Assembly: GCA_046318595.1 (NCBI GenBank)
Contig: JBKCTV010000012.1
Location: forward strand, 1 to 39,172
DNA: 39,172 nucleotides
DNA from: DAITMV01 sp046318595
Lineage (GTDB): Bacteria > Pseudomonadota > Gammaproteobacteria > Burkholderiales > Burkholderiaceae_B
Direction: 5' to 3'
A program made the translations under genes and the position numbers. Shown piece after piece: positions 1 through 8,229 of the stretch; position 1 is the stretch's first letter, and each line of letters begins with the position of its first letter. Below the pieces are notes generated by a model. The model ran no database searches. It saw only the letters and a program-made list of their open reading frames with translations, and had not been told where the DNA came from.

Positions 1-1
1 A

Positions 2-1126
2 GAATTGTTTTTAGATGCTAATTATTTTATGTATTCTGACGACAAAATCCATGCAGAAAAAATTAACCGAATACGTGACCCAATCGAAAAAACCCAATAC
101 TTTTTAACGCACGGCAGAGGAGTATGTTTTGAGTTCAATAACGCAGCGGCAGCATTACTCATGCAGGAGTTTAAAATTCCTGCCAGGGTTTGTTCTGGGC
201 GCTTGGTTGATAACCCGCAAGGTGGCATTCCGAATGAAGGGCACGCTTGGGTAGAATACTGTGACCAGGAGGGTAGTTGGCACTCCGTCGATTTTACCTC
301 ACCTAATAGTGATGATACGGTTCTGCCATCCCGGCATGCTGCGCTTGAAACTCCAGGCCAAGAAAAAACCCAACGACACGCAAGACAATCCGATAAGCAT
401 GTAAATATTTCTACTGCTCCGCAAGTTCTGGAAAATGATGATACGGTTCTGCCGTCCAGGCGGGCTCCGACTGTTATAGGTTGGTCTCCACGCAATCCAT
501 CGTCGCTTTATCCGCTACCTCCAAACATATTAGGTTTAACTACAGACTCGATTGAGCGCAGCGGTGATGAATTTACGACAGACCATGGTGACCTGGATAT
601 AAAACGTATGATGCGAGGGGAGCTGAAAAATCGTCGCCGCCTAGCGGTGAATTCATCGACTGCCTTTCGCTCAATCATACTCGAAGGGTTTCCAGCTCCT
701 CCGCCTGGCCAGGAGACTGAAGAATACGCGGGCCTACTCTGCGGCCCTCTTGAGTCTTTAATACAAGCAGGGGTTCAAATTTTTTACTATAACGAGCAAG
801 GGAACTTAACAGAGGCAAGAGACGCACACGAAATAGTGACCAAATTGTCTCTCCCCCAATCGCACAGCAAAAGATTCCGTAAAGATGACGACTCTCGACT
901 CGTAATCAACAGGGACAGCTCGGGTTTCATACAAAAAATGATCGTTCATTATTATGATGGGATGCTGGAGGAAAAACGGAAAAACAATCCAACAGCGGTA
1001 GATGATGCCACTTTGCTGGCGGAGCATTTTTCAGAATGTGGTCATACTTTTTATTACACAAAACGCGCATTTACCCTTCACCTACCCAATAAAACCATCA
1101 CGGTTAAAAAAGAACTGTATTCCTAA
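2..1126 (+). CDS. Transglutaminase-like domain protein, 5' end cut by window
   Basis: The reading frame is open to the left edge, so the true start lies outside; the first start-like codon inside is a TTG at 5, which is probably internal. The N-terminal third carries the transglutaminase-like papain-fold signature: a Cys in 'RGVCFEFNNAA', a His in 'EGHAWVEY', and an Asp in 'WHSVDFTSP', the order of a Cys-His-Asp triad. The remaining roughly 270 residues match no family I recognise. An 11-residue motif, DDTVLPSR followed by H/R and A, occurs twice, 42 residues apart. The base composition is clearly more AT-rich than the neighbours, and the gene ends 43 bp before cysB, which is convergent with it. 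I infer horizontal acquisition. The fold could serve as a protease, amidase or cross-linker, and the substrate is unknown. Confidence 0.7.
   Translation, partial: ELFLDANYFMYSDDKIHAEKINRIRDPIEKTQYFLTHGRGVCFEFNNAAAALLMQEFKIPARVCSGRLVDNPQGGIPNEGHAWVEYCDQEGSWHSVDFTSPNSDDTVLPSRHAALETPGQEKTQRHARQSDKHVNISTAPQVLENDDTVLPSRRAPTVIGWSPRNPSSLYPLPPNILGLTTDSIERSGDEFTTDHGDLDIKRMMRGELKNRRRLAVNSSTAFRSIILEGFPAPPPGQETEEYAGLLCGPLESLIQAGVQIFYYNEQGNLTEARDAHEIVTKLSLPQSHSKRFRKDDDSRLVINRDSSGFIQKMIVHYYDGMLEEKRKNNPTAVDDATLLAEHFSECGHTFYYTKRAFTLHLPNKTITVKKELYS
311..453 (+). repeat. In-frame direct repeat inside the transglutaminase-like gene
   Basis: The 17-nt string GATGATACGGTTCTGCC is present at 311-327 and again at 437-453, each preceded by a T. 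Similarity continues imperfectly for about 15 nt. The 126-nt period is exactly 42 codons, so both copies encode DDTVLPSR. This could be an internal duplication of a linker or binding segment, or a dispersed short element that landed in frame. Confidence 0.75.
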
Positions 1127-1169
1127 CTGATGTTACGCAGCCTCCCGAAACCGCCGAAGTCTATAGGTA

Positions 1170-2105
1170 CTAAATATCGTAGCGCTGTCCGCCGGCCAAA
1201 GCACGGTCGATGAGTTTGCGGGTCAGCGCGGGCGCAAACATCTGAATGAAATCGTAGGCCAGCGTCCGCATGAAGACGCCCTGGCGAATGCCGACGCGCG
1301 TGGTGTTGATGCCGAACAAACCGTCGGTGACGATGCGCGCCAGGGGCGCGTCTTTCTGCGCATCGAAAGCGACCGCCGCGATGATACCGACCCCCAGTCC
1401 CAGCGATACGTAAGTTTTGATCAAATCGGCATCGATACCTGCCAGGACGATTTCGGGCTGGAGCTTTTGCGCAGCGAACGCCGCATCGATCTTGGCACGC
1501 CCGGCAAACGCTTTGTCATAGGTGATCAACGGGTACTGACTCAGCGCCTTCAGACTCAAAGGCGCGCCCAACAGCGGATGCACGGGCGGCACCACGACGA
1601 TATGCTCCCATTGATAACAGGCCAGAGTCACCAGTTCGGGCGAAAACGCCATGTCCTCGGTCGCGATCGCCAGATCGGCCTGGTCGGTACGCACCCAGTC
1701 GGCGAGCTGCAAAGCCGTGCCCTGTAAAAGAATCAGCCGCACCTGCGGATAGCGCCGGCGAAACTGCGCCACCACGGGGGGCAGGACATAACGCGCCTGG
1801 GTGTGCGTAGCGGCGATGCGCAGCTCGCCGGTTTCCCGCTCGGCGAACTCCTGACCGATGCGCTTGAGGTTTTCCAGCTCGGCCAGGATTTTTTCGACGC
1901 AGGCATAAACCACCTGGCCCGGCTCGGTCAACGCTTTCAAGCGCTTGCCATGGCGTTGAAAGATTTGTACACCCAGCTCATCCTCCAGTTCGATGATGGC
2001 CTTGGAGACGCCCGGTTGCGACGTGAACAAGGCCTTGGCGGCATCGGTCAGGTTGAAGTTGCGGCGGACGGCTTCGCGCATGAATCGCAATTGGTGAATA
2101 TTCAT
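1170..2105 (-). CDS. cysB: CysB-type LysR transcriptional regulator
   Basis: LysR-family regulator of about 311 residues (E. coli CysB has 324). The N-terminal winged helix-turn-helix lies around residues 18-45, with 'LTDAAKALFTSQPGVSKAI' as the recognition region. A periplasmic-binding-protein-like effector domain follows. CysB proteins activate sulfate assimilation genes and sense O-acetylserine, N-acetylserine or thiosulfate. The assignment rests on its close CysB-like N-terminus and on its divergent position beside the sulfite reductase operon. I chose the ATG at 2105 because the upstream in-frame TTG adds seven residues not typical of the family. The close paralogue Cbl is the main alternative. 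Confidence 0.87.
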   Translation of the reverse strand: MNIHQLRFMREAVRRNFNLTDAAKALFTSQPGVSKAIIELEDELGVQIFQRHGKRLKALTEPGQVVYACVEKILAELENLKRIGQEFAERETGELRIAATHTQARYVLPPVVAQFRRRYPQVRLILLQGTALQLADWVRTDQADLAIATEDMAFSPELVTLACYQWEHIVVVPPVHPLLGAPLSLKALSQYPLITYDKAFAGRAKIDAAFAAQKLQPEIVLAGIDADLIKTYVSLGLGVGIIAAVAFDAQKDAPLARIVTDGLFGINTTRVGIRQGVFMRTLAYDFIQMFAPALTRKLIDRALAGGQRYDI

Positions 2106-2147
2106 ATAGCGGGATGTTATATGCAAATGGGAAAACGATTGTTTAAA

Positions 2148-2182
2148 TTATAAGCTGTGCGCTTTATCATATAAGCTGATAA
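2148..2182. promoter_or_regulatory. Candidate CysB operator in the cysB / sulfite reductase intergenic region
   Basis: The 91-bp divergent intergenic region contains the octamer ATAAGCTG twice, at 2150-2157 and 2171-2178. The spacing is 21 bp, or two helical turns. The second copy sits inside an inverted repeat, TTATCA (2164-2169) and TGATAA (2177-2182), separated by 7 bp. LysR-type regulators normally bind such phased sites next to their own gene and the divergent target. The site is inferred from geometry and position, not from a known consensus for this organism. Confidence 0.45.
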
Positions 2183-2196
2183 TCAGTGATTTGACC

Positions 2197-3900
2197 ATGT
2201 ACCGCTACGACGACCACGACAAAACGATAGTGACGCAACGCGCGGCCCAGTTTCGCAATCAGACTGAACGCTATCTGCGCGGCGATCTGTCCGAGGACGA
2301 GTTTCGCCCGCTGCGCCTGCAAAACGGCCTGTACATTCAGCGCCATGCGCCGATGTTGCGCATCGCCGTGCCGTACGGTCTGCTGTCGGCCGCGCAGCTT
2401 CGGCGCTTGGCACGAATTTCGCGCACATACGATAAAAGCTACGCGCATTTCACGACGCGGCAGAACGTCCAGCTGAACTGGCCGGATGTGGCGCGCGTGC
2501 CGGATATTCTCGCCGAGCTCGCGGAGGTCGAAATGCACGCCATTCAGACCAGCGGCAACTGCATTCGCAACATCACCAGCGACCCGTTCGCCGGTATCGC
2601 GCCCGACGAAATCGTCGATCCGCGGCCGTATTGCGAAATTTTGCGGCAGTGGTCGACGTTTCACCCCGAGTTTGCCCATCTGCCACGCAAGTTCAAGGTG
2701 GCGGTCAACGGCGCGCGAACCGATCGGGCCGCCGTGGCGGTGCACGACATCGGTCTGCATCTGTACAAAAACCCGCTCGGCGAAATCTGCGCGCGGGTTT
2801 CGGTGGGCGGCGGTTTGGGGCGCACGCCAGTGCTCGGCACGGTGATTCGCGACAACCTTCCCTGGCAGGACCTGTTGAGCTACATCGAAGCGATCATGCG
2901 GGTCTATAACCGCTACGGTCGGCGCGACAACATCTACAAGGCGCGGATCAAGATTCTCGTACGGGCTCTCGGCGCCGAGCAGTTCGCACAGGATGTCGAA
3001 ACCGAGTGGCATCATTTCAAGGACGGTGCCGCAACGCTGACGGAGGCGGAATTGCAGCGCGTAGCGCGGCACTTCGCCGACCCGGCTTACGCGGCGGTGC
3101 CGGCCGAGGACGAAGCCGACATCGCCACCGAACTAGCTTCGCTGAAAGCCCAGCATGGCGGGTTCGCGCGCTGGTGCGAACGCAATGTGCACGCCCATAA
3201 AAAAACCGGCTACGCCGCCGTGAGCCTGTCACTCAAGCGCAACGGGATCGCGCCCGGCGACGCCACGGCCGACGAAATGGACGCGATCGCCGACCTGGCC
3301 GACGACTATTCCTTCGGCGAGCTGCGGGTCACGCACGAGCAAAACCTGGTGCTGTCGGACGTGCCGCAGGCACGCCTGTTCGATCTGTGGGAGCGGGCCA
3401 AGGCGCTTGGCCTGGCGACACCGAACATCGGCCTGGCGACCGACATCATCGCCTGCCCGGGCGGAGATTTCTGCTCGCTGGCGAACGCCAAGTCGATTCC
3501 GATCGCCCTGCAGATTCAGGACATGCTGGACGATGCCGACTATCTCTTCGATCTCGGCGATATTTCTTTGAACATTTCCGGTTGCATCAACTCCTGCGGT
3601 CACCATCACATCGGCAACATCGGGATCCTGGGGGTGGATAAAAATGGCTCTGAGTGGTATCAGATCACGCTGGGCGGACGGCAAGGCATGGCCGCGTCCA
3701 TCGGCAAGGTAATCGGGCCGTCGTTTACCGCCGACGAGGTACCCGGCGTGATCGGCAAGCTGCTGGAGGCTTTCGTGGCACATCGCCATCCCGATGAAGC
3801 GTTCATCGACACGATCGACCGGATCGGCGTCGAACCCTTCAAGGCTAAGGTCTACGCCAAGCCGGCCGATGCCTCCGAGCCCACCGGAGAAGCCGCATGA
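2197..3900 (+). CDS. cysI: Assimilatory sulfite reductase, siroheme/[4Fe-4S] hemoprotein (nitrite/sulfite reductase family)
   Basis: Reduces sulfite to sulfide with six electrons in the cytoplasm. The 567-residue protein has the duplicated ferredoxin-like plus siroheme-domain layout. The coupled [4Fe-4S]/siroheme ligands are visible as C420-X5-C426 and C463-X3-C467. Substrate-loop signatures include 'TTRQNVQLNW' and 'TSGNCIRNIT' in the N-terminal half. No CysJ flavoprotein is encoded nearby, so ferredoxin or another small donor probably supplies electrons. The ATG at 2197 was preferred over the TTG two codons upstream. It is the first gene of a six-gene operon and overlaps the next gene by 4 nt (ATGA). 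A nitrite reductase role cannot be excluded from sequence alone, but the sulfur operon argues for sulfite. Confidence 0.93.
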   Translation: MYRYDDHDKTIVTQRAAQFRNQTERYLRGDLSEDEFRPLRLQNGLYIQRHAPMLRIAVPYGLLSAAQLRRLARISRTYDKSYAHFTTRQNVQLNWPDVARVPDILAELAEVEMHAIQTSGNCIRNITSDPFAGIAPDEIVDPRPYCEILRQWSTFHPEFAHLPRKFKVAVNGARTDRAAVAVHDIGLHLYKNPLGEICARVSVGGGLGRTPVLGTVIRDNLPWQDLLSYIEAIMRVYNRYGRRDNIYKARIKILVRALGAEQFAQDVETEWHHFKDGAATLTEAELQRVARHFADPAYAAVPAEDEADIATELASLKAQHGGFARWCERNVHAHKKTGYAAVSLSLKRNGIAPGDATADEMDAIADLADDYSFGELRVTHEQNLVLSDVPQARLFDLWERAKALGLATPNIGLATDIIACPGGDFCSLANAKSIPIALQIQDMLDDADYLFDLGDISLNISGCINSCGHHHIGNIGILGVDKNGSEWYQITLGGRQGMAASIGKVIGPSFTADEVPGVIGKLLEAFVAHRHPDEAFIDTIDRIGVEPFKAKVYAKPADASEPTGEAA

Positions 3901-4406
3901 GCCGGATCATAGCGTTTGGGGAAAACGGCCCGGCGATCGTGGCGGACGAGGTCGCTGTAATTCGCGACGAAGATGCCCTGCCTGCTCAGGGCGTCGTCCT
4001 GGTTTCGCTCAAACGCTGGCTGAACGACAAAGCTGGGCTGGAAGCCCGCGCCACGGCCGGCGAGTTGGGCGTGTATTTACTCCCCGACGACGAGCCGGCC
4101 TTGCTGGCGGACAGCGTGGCAGTGTTGCGGCGTATCGCCTGCGATTTTCCGTTGACAAAGTTCGGTCAAGGCTATTCGACGGCCGTGCTGCTACGCACGC
4201 GTTACGGCTATGCCGGGCGGCTGCGGGCGTTCGGCGATATCTGGCGCGATCAGATGTTTTACCTGCGACGCGTCGGTTTCGACGAGTTTGTGGTGAAGGC
4301 GGGCAAATCGCTCGACGACGCCCTGCTCGGCTTCGACGACTTCACGGTCACATACCAGAACAGCGCTGACGAGCCTTTGCCGCTTTTTAAAAGGCGCGTG
4401 GCATGA
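3897..4406 (+). CDS. DUF934 protein of the sulfite reductase operon
   Basis: A 169-residue protein matching the DUF934 pattern: 'FGQGYSTAVLLRTRYGY' in the middle, then 'GDIWRDQMFYLRRVGFDEF'. The family occurs almost only next to siroheme sulfite reductase genes in proteobacteria, and its biochemical role is not established to my knowledge. No Cys motif for an Fe-S cluster, signal peptide or membrane segment is visible. It overlaps both neighbours by 4 nt, indicating translational coupling and probably stoichiometric production with sulfite reductase. A role in electron delivery to, or assembly of, the reductase is an inference. Confidence 0.85.
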   Translation: MSRIIAFGENGPAIVADEVAVIRDEDALPAQGVVLVSLKRWLNDKAGLEARATAGELGVYLLPDDEPALLADSVAVLRRIACDFPLTKFGQGYSTAVLLRTRYGYAGRLRAFGDIWRDQMFYLRRVGFDEFVVKAGKSLDDALLGFDDFTVTYQNSADEPLPLFKRRVA

Positions 4407-5143
4407 GTACCGTTGCCCAGCCGGTCGCGGTATTTCGTGGACCGCAGCAGCCGAATACCGACATCGAGGGCAAGCTCGCCGAGCTGGAAGGCCTGTTGCG
4501 CTCGATTGCCGACGAGTTCAAAACCGTGCGGCTGGCATCCAGCTTGGCGGCCGAAGACAACGTACTGTTCGATGCGATCAGCCGCCTGGGGCTGCCGATT
4601 GCTGCGTTCAGCCTCGATACCCTGCGCCTGAATGCCGAGACATTGGCCGTGGTGCCAGCGCTCGCGGCGCGCTATGGGCAAACGGTCGAGCTCATTCAGC
4701 CCCGGCCCGAAGCAGTCGAGCGGTTCGTCGCCACGCACGGGCTGGATGCGATTTACGACAGTGTCGCCCTGCGCAAAAACTGCTGCGACATCCGCAAGGT
4801 GGAGCCGCTCGGCCGCGCGCTGGCTGACGCCGATGCCTGGCTCACCGGGCAACGCCGCACCCAGTCCGCCACGCGTGCCGACCTGGCGGTCCGCGAGACG
4901 GACGCCGCGCATGCGGCGACCAAGTTCAACCCCCTGGCCGACTGGTCAGAAGCCGACGTCTGGACCTACGTCCGCCGTTTCGACGTTCCGGTCAACGAAC
5001 TGCATCATCGCGGCTACCCTTCGATCGGCTGCGCGCCCTGCACCCGGGCCATCAGCATCGGCGAAGAAATACGCGCCGGCCGTTGGTGGTGGGAAGATCC
5101 CGCCAACAAGGAATGCGGCCTGCATGTCGGCAATCGTGTTTAA
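4403..5143 (+). CDS. cysH: Adenylyl-sulfate (APS) reductase, [4Fe-4S] type
   Basis: Reduces APS to sulfite and AMP using thioredoxin. The 246-residue protein is a PP-loop enzyme. It has the Cys pair C127-C128 ('KNCCDIRK') and the pair C210-X2-C213, which mark the [4Fe-4S] APS-reductase subtype. The catalytic Cys is C238 in 'ECGLH'. PAPS reductases of the E. coli type lack the two Cys pairs, so the pathway here uses APS directly. That fits the absence of an APS kinase (CysC) domain or gene in the operon. The start ATG overlaps the DUF934 stop by 4 nt. A 43-nt gap to cysD is the largest in the operon. Confidence 0.93.
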   Translation: MSTVAQPVAVFRGPQQPNTDIEGKLAELEGLLRSIADEFKTVRLASSLAAEDNVLFDAISRLGLPIAAFSLDTLRLNAETLAVVPALAARYGQTVELIQPRPEAVERFVATHGLDAIYDSVALRKNCCDIRKVEPLGRALADADAWLTGQRRTQSATRADLAVRETDAAHAATKFNPLADWSEADVWTYVRRFDVPVNELHHRGYPSIGCAPCTRAISIGEEIRAGRWWWEDPANKECGLHVGNRV

Positions 5144-5186
5144 ATGCGCTCCGCTCGACGGATGACACCCTCTCGTTATTAAATTT

Positions 5187-6098
5187 ATGCTGACCCCCGT
5201 GAAAACACACACCCATCTCGACTGGCTCGAAGCCGAGGCCATCTACATCATGCGCGAAGTCGCCGCAGAATGCGCGCGGCCGGCGCTGCTGTTCTCCGGC
5301 GGCAAGGATTCGATCGTCATGCTGCGGATCGCCGAAAAGGCCTTCCGGCCTGGCAAATTTCCGTTTCCGCTGCTGCATATCGATACCGAACACAACTTCC
5401 CGGAAGTGCTTGCGTTTCGCGACAAACGGGCGACCGAGCTCGGCGAAACCCTGGTCGTGCGCTCGGTCGAGGATTCGATCAAACGTGGTACGGTCAAGCT
5501 GCGCCATGCGACCGATTCGCGCAATACCGCCCAGAGCGTCACGCTCCTGGAAGCCATCGAAGAGCTGCAATTCGACGCGTTGATGGGCGGTGCGCGGCGT
5601 GACGAAGAAAAAGCCCGCGCCAAGGAACGGATCTTTTCCTTCCGCGACAGTTTCGGTCAATGGGACCCAAAAGCGCAGCGCCCCGAAATCTGGGATCTGT
5701 ACAACACCCGGGTGCATCCGGGCGAGCACATGCGCGTGTTTCCGATTTCCAACTGGACCGAGATGGACGTGTGGCAATACATCGAACGCGAAGCGCTCGA
5801 ATTGCCATCGATTTATTATGCGCACCAGCGCGAAGTCATGCCGCGTAACGGTCTGCTGGTGCCGCTGACGCCGCTGACACCGCCGCGCGCGGGCGAGACG
5901 GTCGAAACCCGCACGGTGCGTTTTCGCACGGTCGGCGACATTACCTGCACCTGCCCGGTCGAAAGTACCGCAGCGTCGCCGCAGGCCATCATCATGGAGA
6001 CGGCGGTGACGACGATCACCGAACGCGGCGCGACCCGCATGGACGACCAAACGTCCGAAGCCTCCATGGAACGCCGTAAAAAAGAAGGTTATTTCTGA
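5187..6098 (+). CDS. cysD: Sulfate adenylyltransferase subunit 2 (ATP sulfurylase, small subunit)
   Basis: Forms APS from sulfate and ATP together with the GTPase CysN. The length is 303 residues (E. coli 302). The PP-loop motif SGGKDS is at residues 37-42. The family's C-terminal 'MERRKKEGYF' ending is intact. The gene lies 2 nt before cysN in the usual DN order. The ATG start agrees with the family length. Confidence 0.96.
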   Translation: MLTPVKTHTHLDWLEAEAIYIMREVAAECARPALLFSGGKDSIVMLRIAEKAFRPGKFPFPLLHIDTEHNFPEVLAFRDKRATELGETLVVRSVEDSIKRGTVKLRHATDSRNTAQSVTLLEAIEELQFDALMGGARRDEEKARAKERIFSFRDSFGQWDPKAQRPEIWDLYNTRVHPGEHMRVFPISNWTEMDVWQYIEREALELPSIYYAHQREVMPRNGLLVPLTPLTPPRAGETVETRTVRFRTVGDITCTCPVESTAASPQAIIMETAVTTITERGATRMDDQTSEASMERRKKEGYF

Positions 6099-6100
6099 GC

Positions 6101-7489
6101 ATGAACGCAATTTTGCAAAGCCGCGCCGATGGCACGGCCGACGACACTTCGCCGACCACTCCGTTCGGCGTCCAGGAGCAGGGCCTGCTACGCTTCATCA
6201 CCGCCGGCAGCGTCGACGACGGTAAATCCACCCTGATCGGCCGGCTGCTGTTCGACAGCAAAGGAATTTTTGCCGATCAGTTGGCGGCGCTGTCGCGCGC
6301 TAAAAACACGCGCACGGTCGGCGACGCGGTCGATTTGTCGCTGTTGACCGATGGCCTGGAAGCCGAGCGCGAACAGGGCATCACGATCGACGTGGCCTAT
6401 CGCTATTTCGCGACGCCACTGCGCAAATTCATCGTTGCCGACACGCCCGGCCATGTGCAATACACGCGCAACATGGTCACCGGTGCCAGCACGGCGGATG
6501 CGGCCGTCGTGCTGGTCGACGTGACGCGCTTGACGTTTTCCGAGCTCAACGGCGTACTCACGGCGGGCCTGCTCTCGCAAACCAAGCGACACACAGCGAT
6601 CGCCGCGCGGCTCGGCCTGCCCGCAGTCATTTTCGCGGTCAATAAAATGGATCTGGTCGGTTTCGACCAGGCTAAGTTCGACGCGGCGCGGCGCGCAGTC
6701 GAAGCGCTGGCCACTTCGGTCGGTATTCAGGAAACGCATGTCCTGCCTTTGTCGGCCCTGACCGGCGATAACGTCGTGACCGCCAGCGCGCATACGCCCT
6801 GGTATGCGGGTGCGCCGCTGCTCAGCCTGCTGGAACGATTGCCCAGCCGGGCCGATCGGCTCGGCACTGGCGCGCAGCAGTGCACGGCGCGCTTTCCGGT
6901 GCAGATGGTGGCGCGGCACGATGGTCACAAGGCCGACGATTTTCGGGGCTACATGGGACGGCTGGCAACGGGCGCGTTGCGGGTCGGCGATGAATTGCGG
7001 GTATTACCGAACGGCCAGAATGCCCAGCTCAGCAGGATCGTCCGTGGAGGGCTCGACATCGAAGCGGCCAGTGCCGGCGAGTGCCTGACCCTGGTGCTCG
7101 ACCGCGACCTGGATATCTCGCGCGGCGATCAGCTCGTTCTTGCGCAGGACGCCCAGCCGCCCGTGGTCGGCAAGCGGGTGCGCGCAGACATTTGCTGGCT
7201 CGACCAGGAGGCGCTCAGCCCCGCACGCAAATATCTGCTCAAGCATGCATCGCGCACCGTGCAGGCCAAATTGCAAACCATCACGTACGTGTTGGATATC
7301 GAAACCCTGTCGCAGTCGAGTCAGACCGATACGGTTGCGATGAACGACATTGCGCGCATCGAACTGCTGCTGGCTCAGCCGATCGTCGCCGATGCGTATA
7401 CGCTATCGCCATCGACCGGCAGCTTTATTTTGATCGATCCGGCCACCAACCATACGGTCGCGGCGGGCATGATCGTCGCGTTGCCGTGA
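6101..7489 (+). CDS. cysN: Sulfate adenylyltransferase subunit 1 (GTPase)
   Basis: Translation-factor-like GTPase that drives APS synthesis with CysD. The G1 loop GSVDDGKST is at residues 36-44, and G3 'DTPGHVQYTRNM' and G4 'NKMD' follow. EF-Tu-like beta-barrel domains fill the C-terminal half. At 462 residues it has no fused APS kinase (CysC) domain, unlike the longer NodQ/CysNC forms. This matches an APS-reducing rather than PAPS-reducing route. It begins just after cysD and ends 1 nt before the methyltransferase gene. Confidence 0.96.
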   Translation: MNAILQSRADGTADDTSPTTPFGVQEQGLLRFITAGSVDDGKSTLIGRLLFDSKGIFADQLAALSRAKNTRTVGDAVDLSLLTDGLEAEREQGITIDVAYRYFATPLRKFIVADTPGHVQYTRNMVTGASTADAAVVLVDVTRLTFSELNGVLTAGLLSQTKRHTAIAARLGLPAVIFAVNKMDLVGFDQAKFDAARRAVEALATSVGIQETHVLPLSALTGDNVVTASAHTPWYAGAPLLSLLERLPSRADRLGTGAQQCTARFPVQMVARHDGHKADDFRGYMGRLATGALRVGDELRVLPNGQNAQLSRIVRGGLDIEAASAGECLTLVLDRDLDISRGDQLVLAQDAQPPVVGKRVRADICWLDQEALSPARKYLLKHASRTVQAKLQTITYVLDIETLSQSSQTDTVAMNDIARIELLLAQPIVADAYTLSPSTGSFILIDPATNHTVAAGMIVALP

Positions 7490-7490
7490 C

Positions 7491-8216
7491 ATGAACGACC
7501 GGCCACCGATGAAACGCGTGGCCTTCGTTGGCGCCGGGCCGGGCGCGGCTGACCTCATCACAATGCGCGGGTTACGCTACCTGCAAACCGCCGACTGCAT
7601 TTTGCACGACGCCCTGGTTAGTGCCGATCTGCTGGCCTTGCTACCAGCCGCTGCCGAGATCATCGAAGTCGGCAAACGCTGCGGCAAACCATCGGCCGTG
7701 CAGAGCACGATCAATACACAGCTCGTCACGGCCGCGCGACGCCACGCACGGGTCGTCCGCCTCAAGGGCGGCGACCCGATGATTTTCGGCCGCACCGCCG
7801 AGGAAATGGCGGCGCTCGACGCCGCCGCGATCGACTTCGAAATCGTCCCGGGTATCACCGCCGCGTTGGCCGCCGCCGCCAGCCTGCGAAAATCCCTGAC
7901 CCTGCGCGGCGTGGCACGCTCGGTGGCGCTCATCACACCGGCGGTCGGGGTCGACGAAAATCCGCACGATGTAACGACGACCAGCATCGGCGCCGACACC
8001 TTGGCCGTGTACATGGGACTGAACCAGGCGCGAATCTGGGCCGCACGTTTATTGCAAACCGGCTGGTCCGATGAGACGCCGGTGATCGTCTGCGAAAGCA
8101 TCAGCACGGCACATGAGTCGTTCGACTCGCTGAGCCTGGCTGGGCTTGCAGGCTTGCCCGAGGCAGCTTGCCGGCGCGAGGGGCCGACGTTGATATTGAT
8201 CGGGCGGGCGCTTTAG
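7491..8216 (+). CDS. cobA: Uroporphyrinogen-III C-methyltransferase (SUMT)
   Basis: Transfers two methyl groups from SAM to uroporphyrinogen III to give precorrin-2, the entry to siroheme for the sulfite reductase of this operon. The 241-residue protein has the tetrapyrrole methylase fold: 'VGAGPGAADLITMRG' near the N-terminus, 'GDPMIFGR' in the SAM site, and 'EIVPGITAA'. It lacks the precorrin-2 dehydrogenase/ferrochelatase half of CysG, so it is a stand-alone SUMT. Either the ATG at 7491 or the one at 7509 could start it; the first lies 1 nt after the cysN stop. It is the last gene of the operon and converges on the sirohydrochlorin chelatase gene 13 bp away. Confidence 0.93.
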   Translation: MNDRPPMKRVAFVGAGPGAADLITMRGLRYLQTADCILHDALVSADLLALLPAAAEIIEVGKRCGKPSAVQSTINTQLVTAARRHARVVRLKGGDPMIFGRTAEEMAALDAAAIDFEIVPGITAALAAAASLRKSLTLRGVARSVALITPAVGVDENPHDVTTTSIGADTLAVYMGLNQARIWAARLLQTGWSDETPVIVCESISTAHESFDSLSLAGLAGLPEAACRREGPTLILIGRAL

Positions 8217-8229
8217 CATCACACCACAC

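Noticed and set aside
1127..1169. Integron attI-like or insertion-sequence end (TGTTACGCAG)
   Set aside because: The match is short, and there is no integrase, cassette site or inverted repeat partner in view.
2167..3072. 301-codon open frame antisense to the sulfite reductase gene
   Set aside because: No domain, and it would also cover the divergent operator region. The plus-strand gene is certain.
5052..6110. 352-codon open frame antisense to cysD
   Set aside because: It is a shadow of GC-rich codon usage; the product has no family pattern and the plus strand encodes a full CysD.
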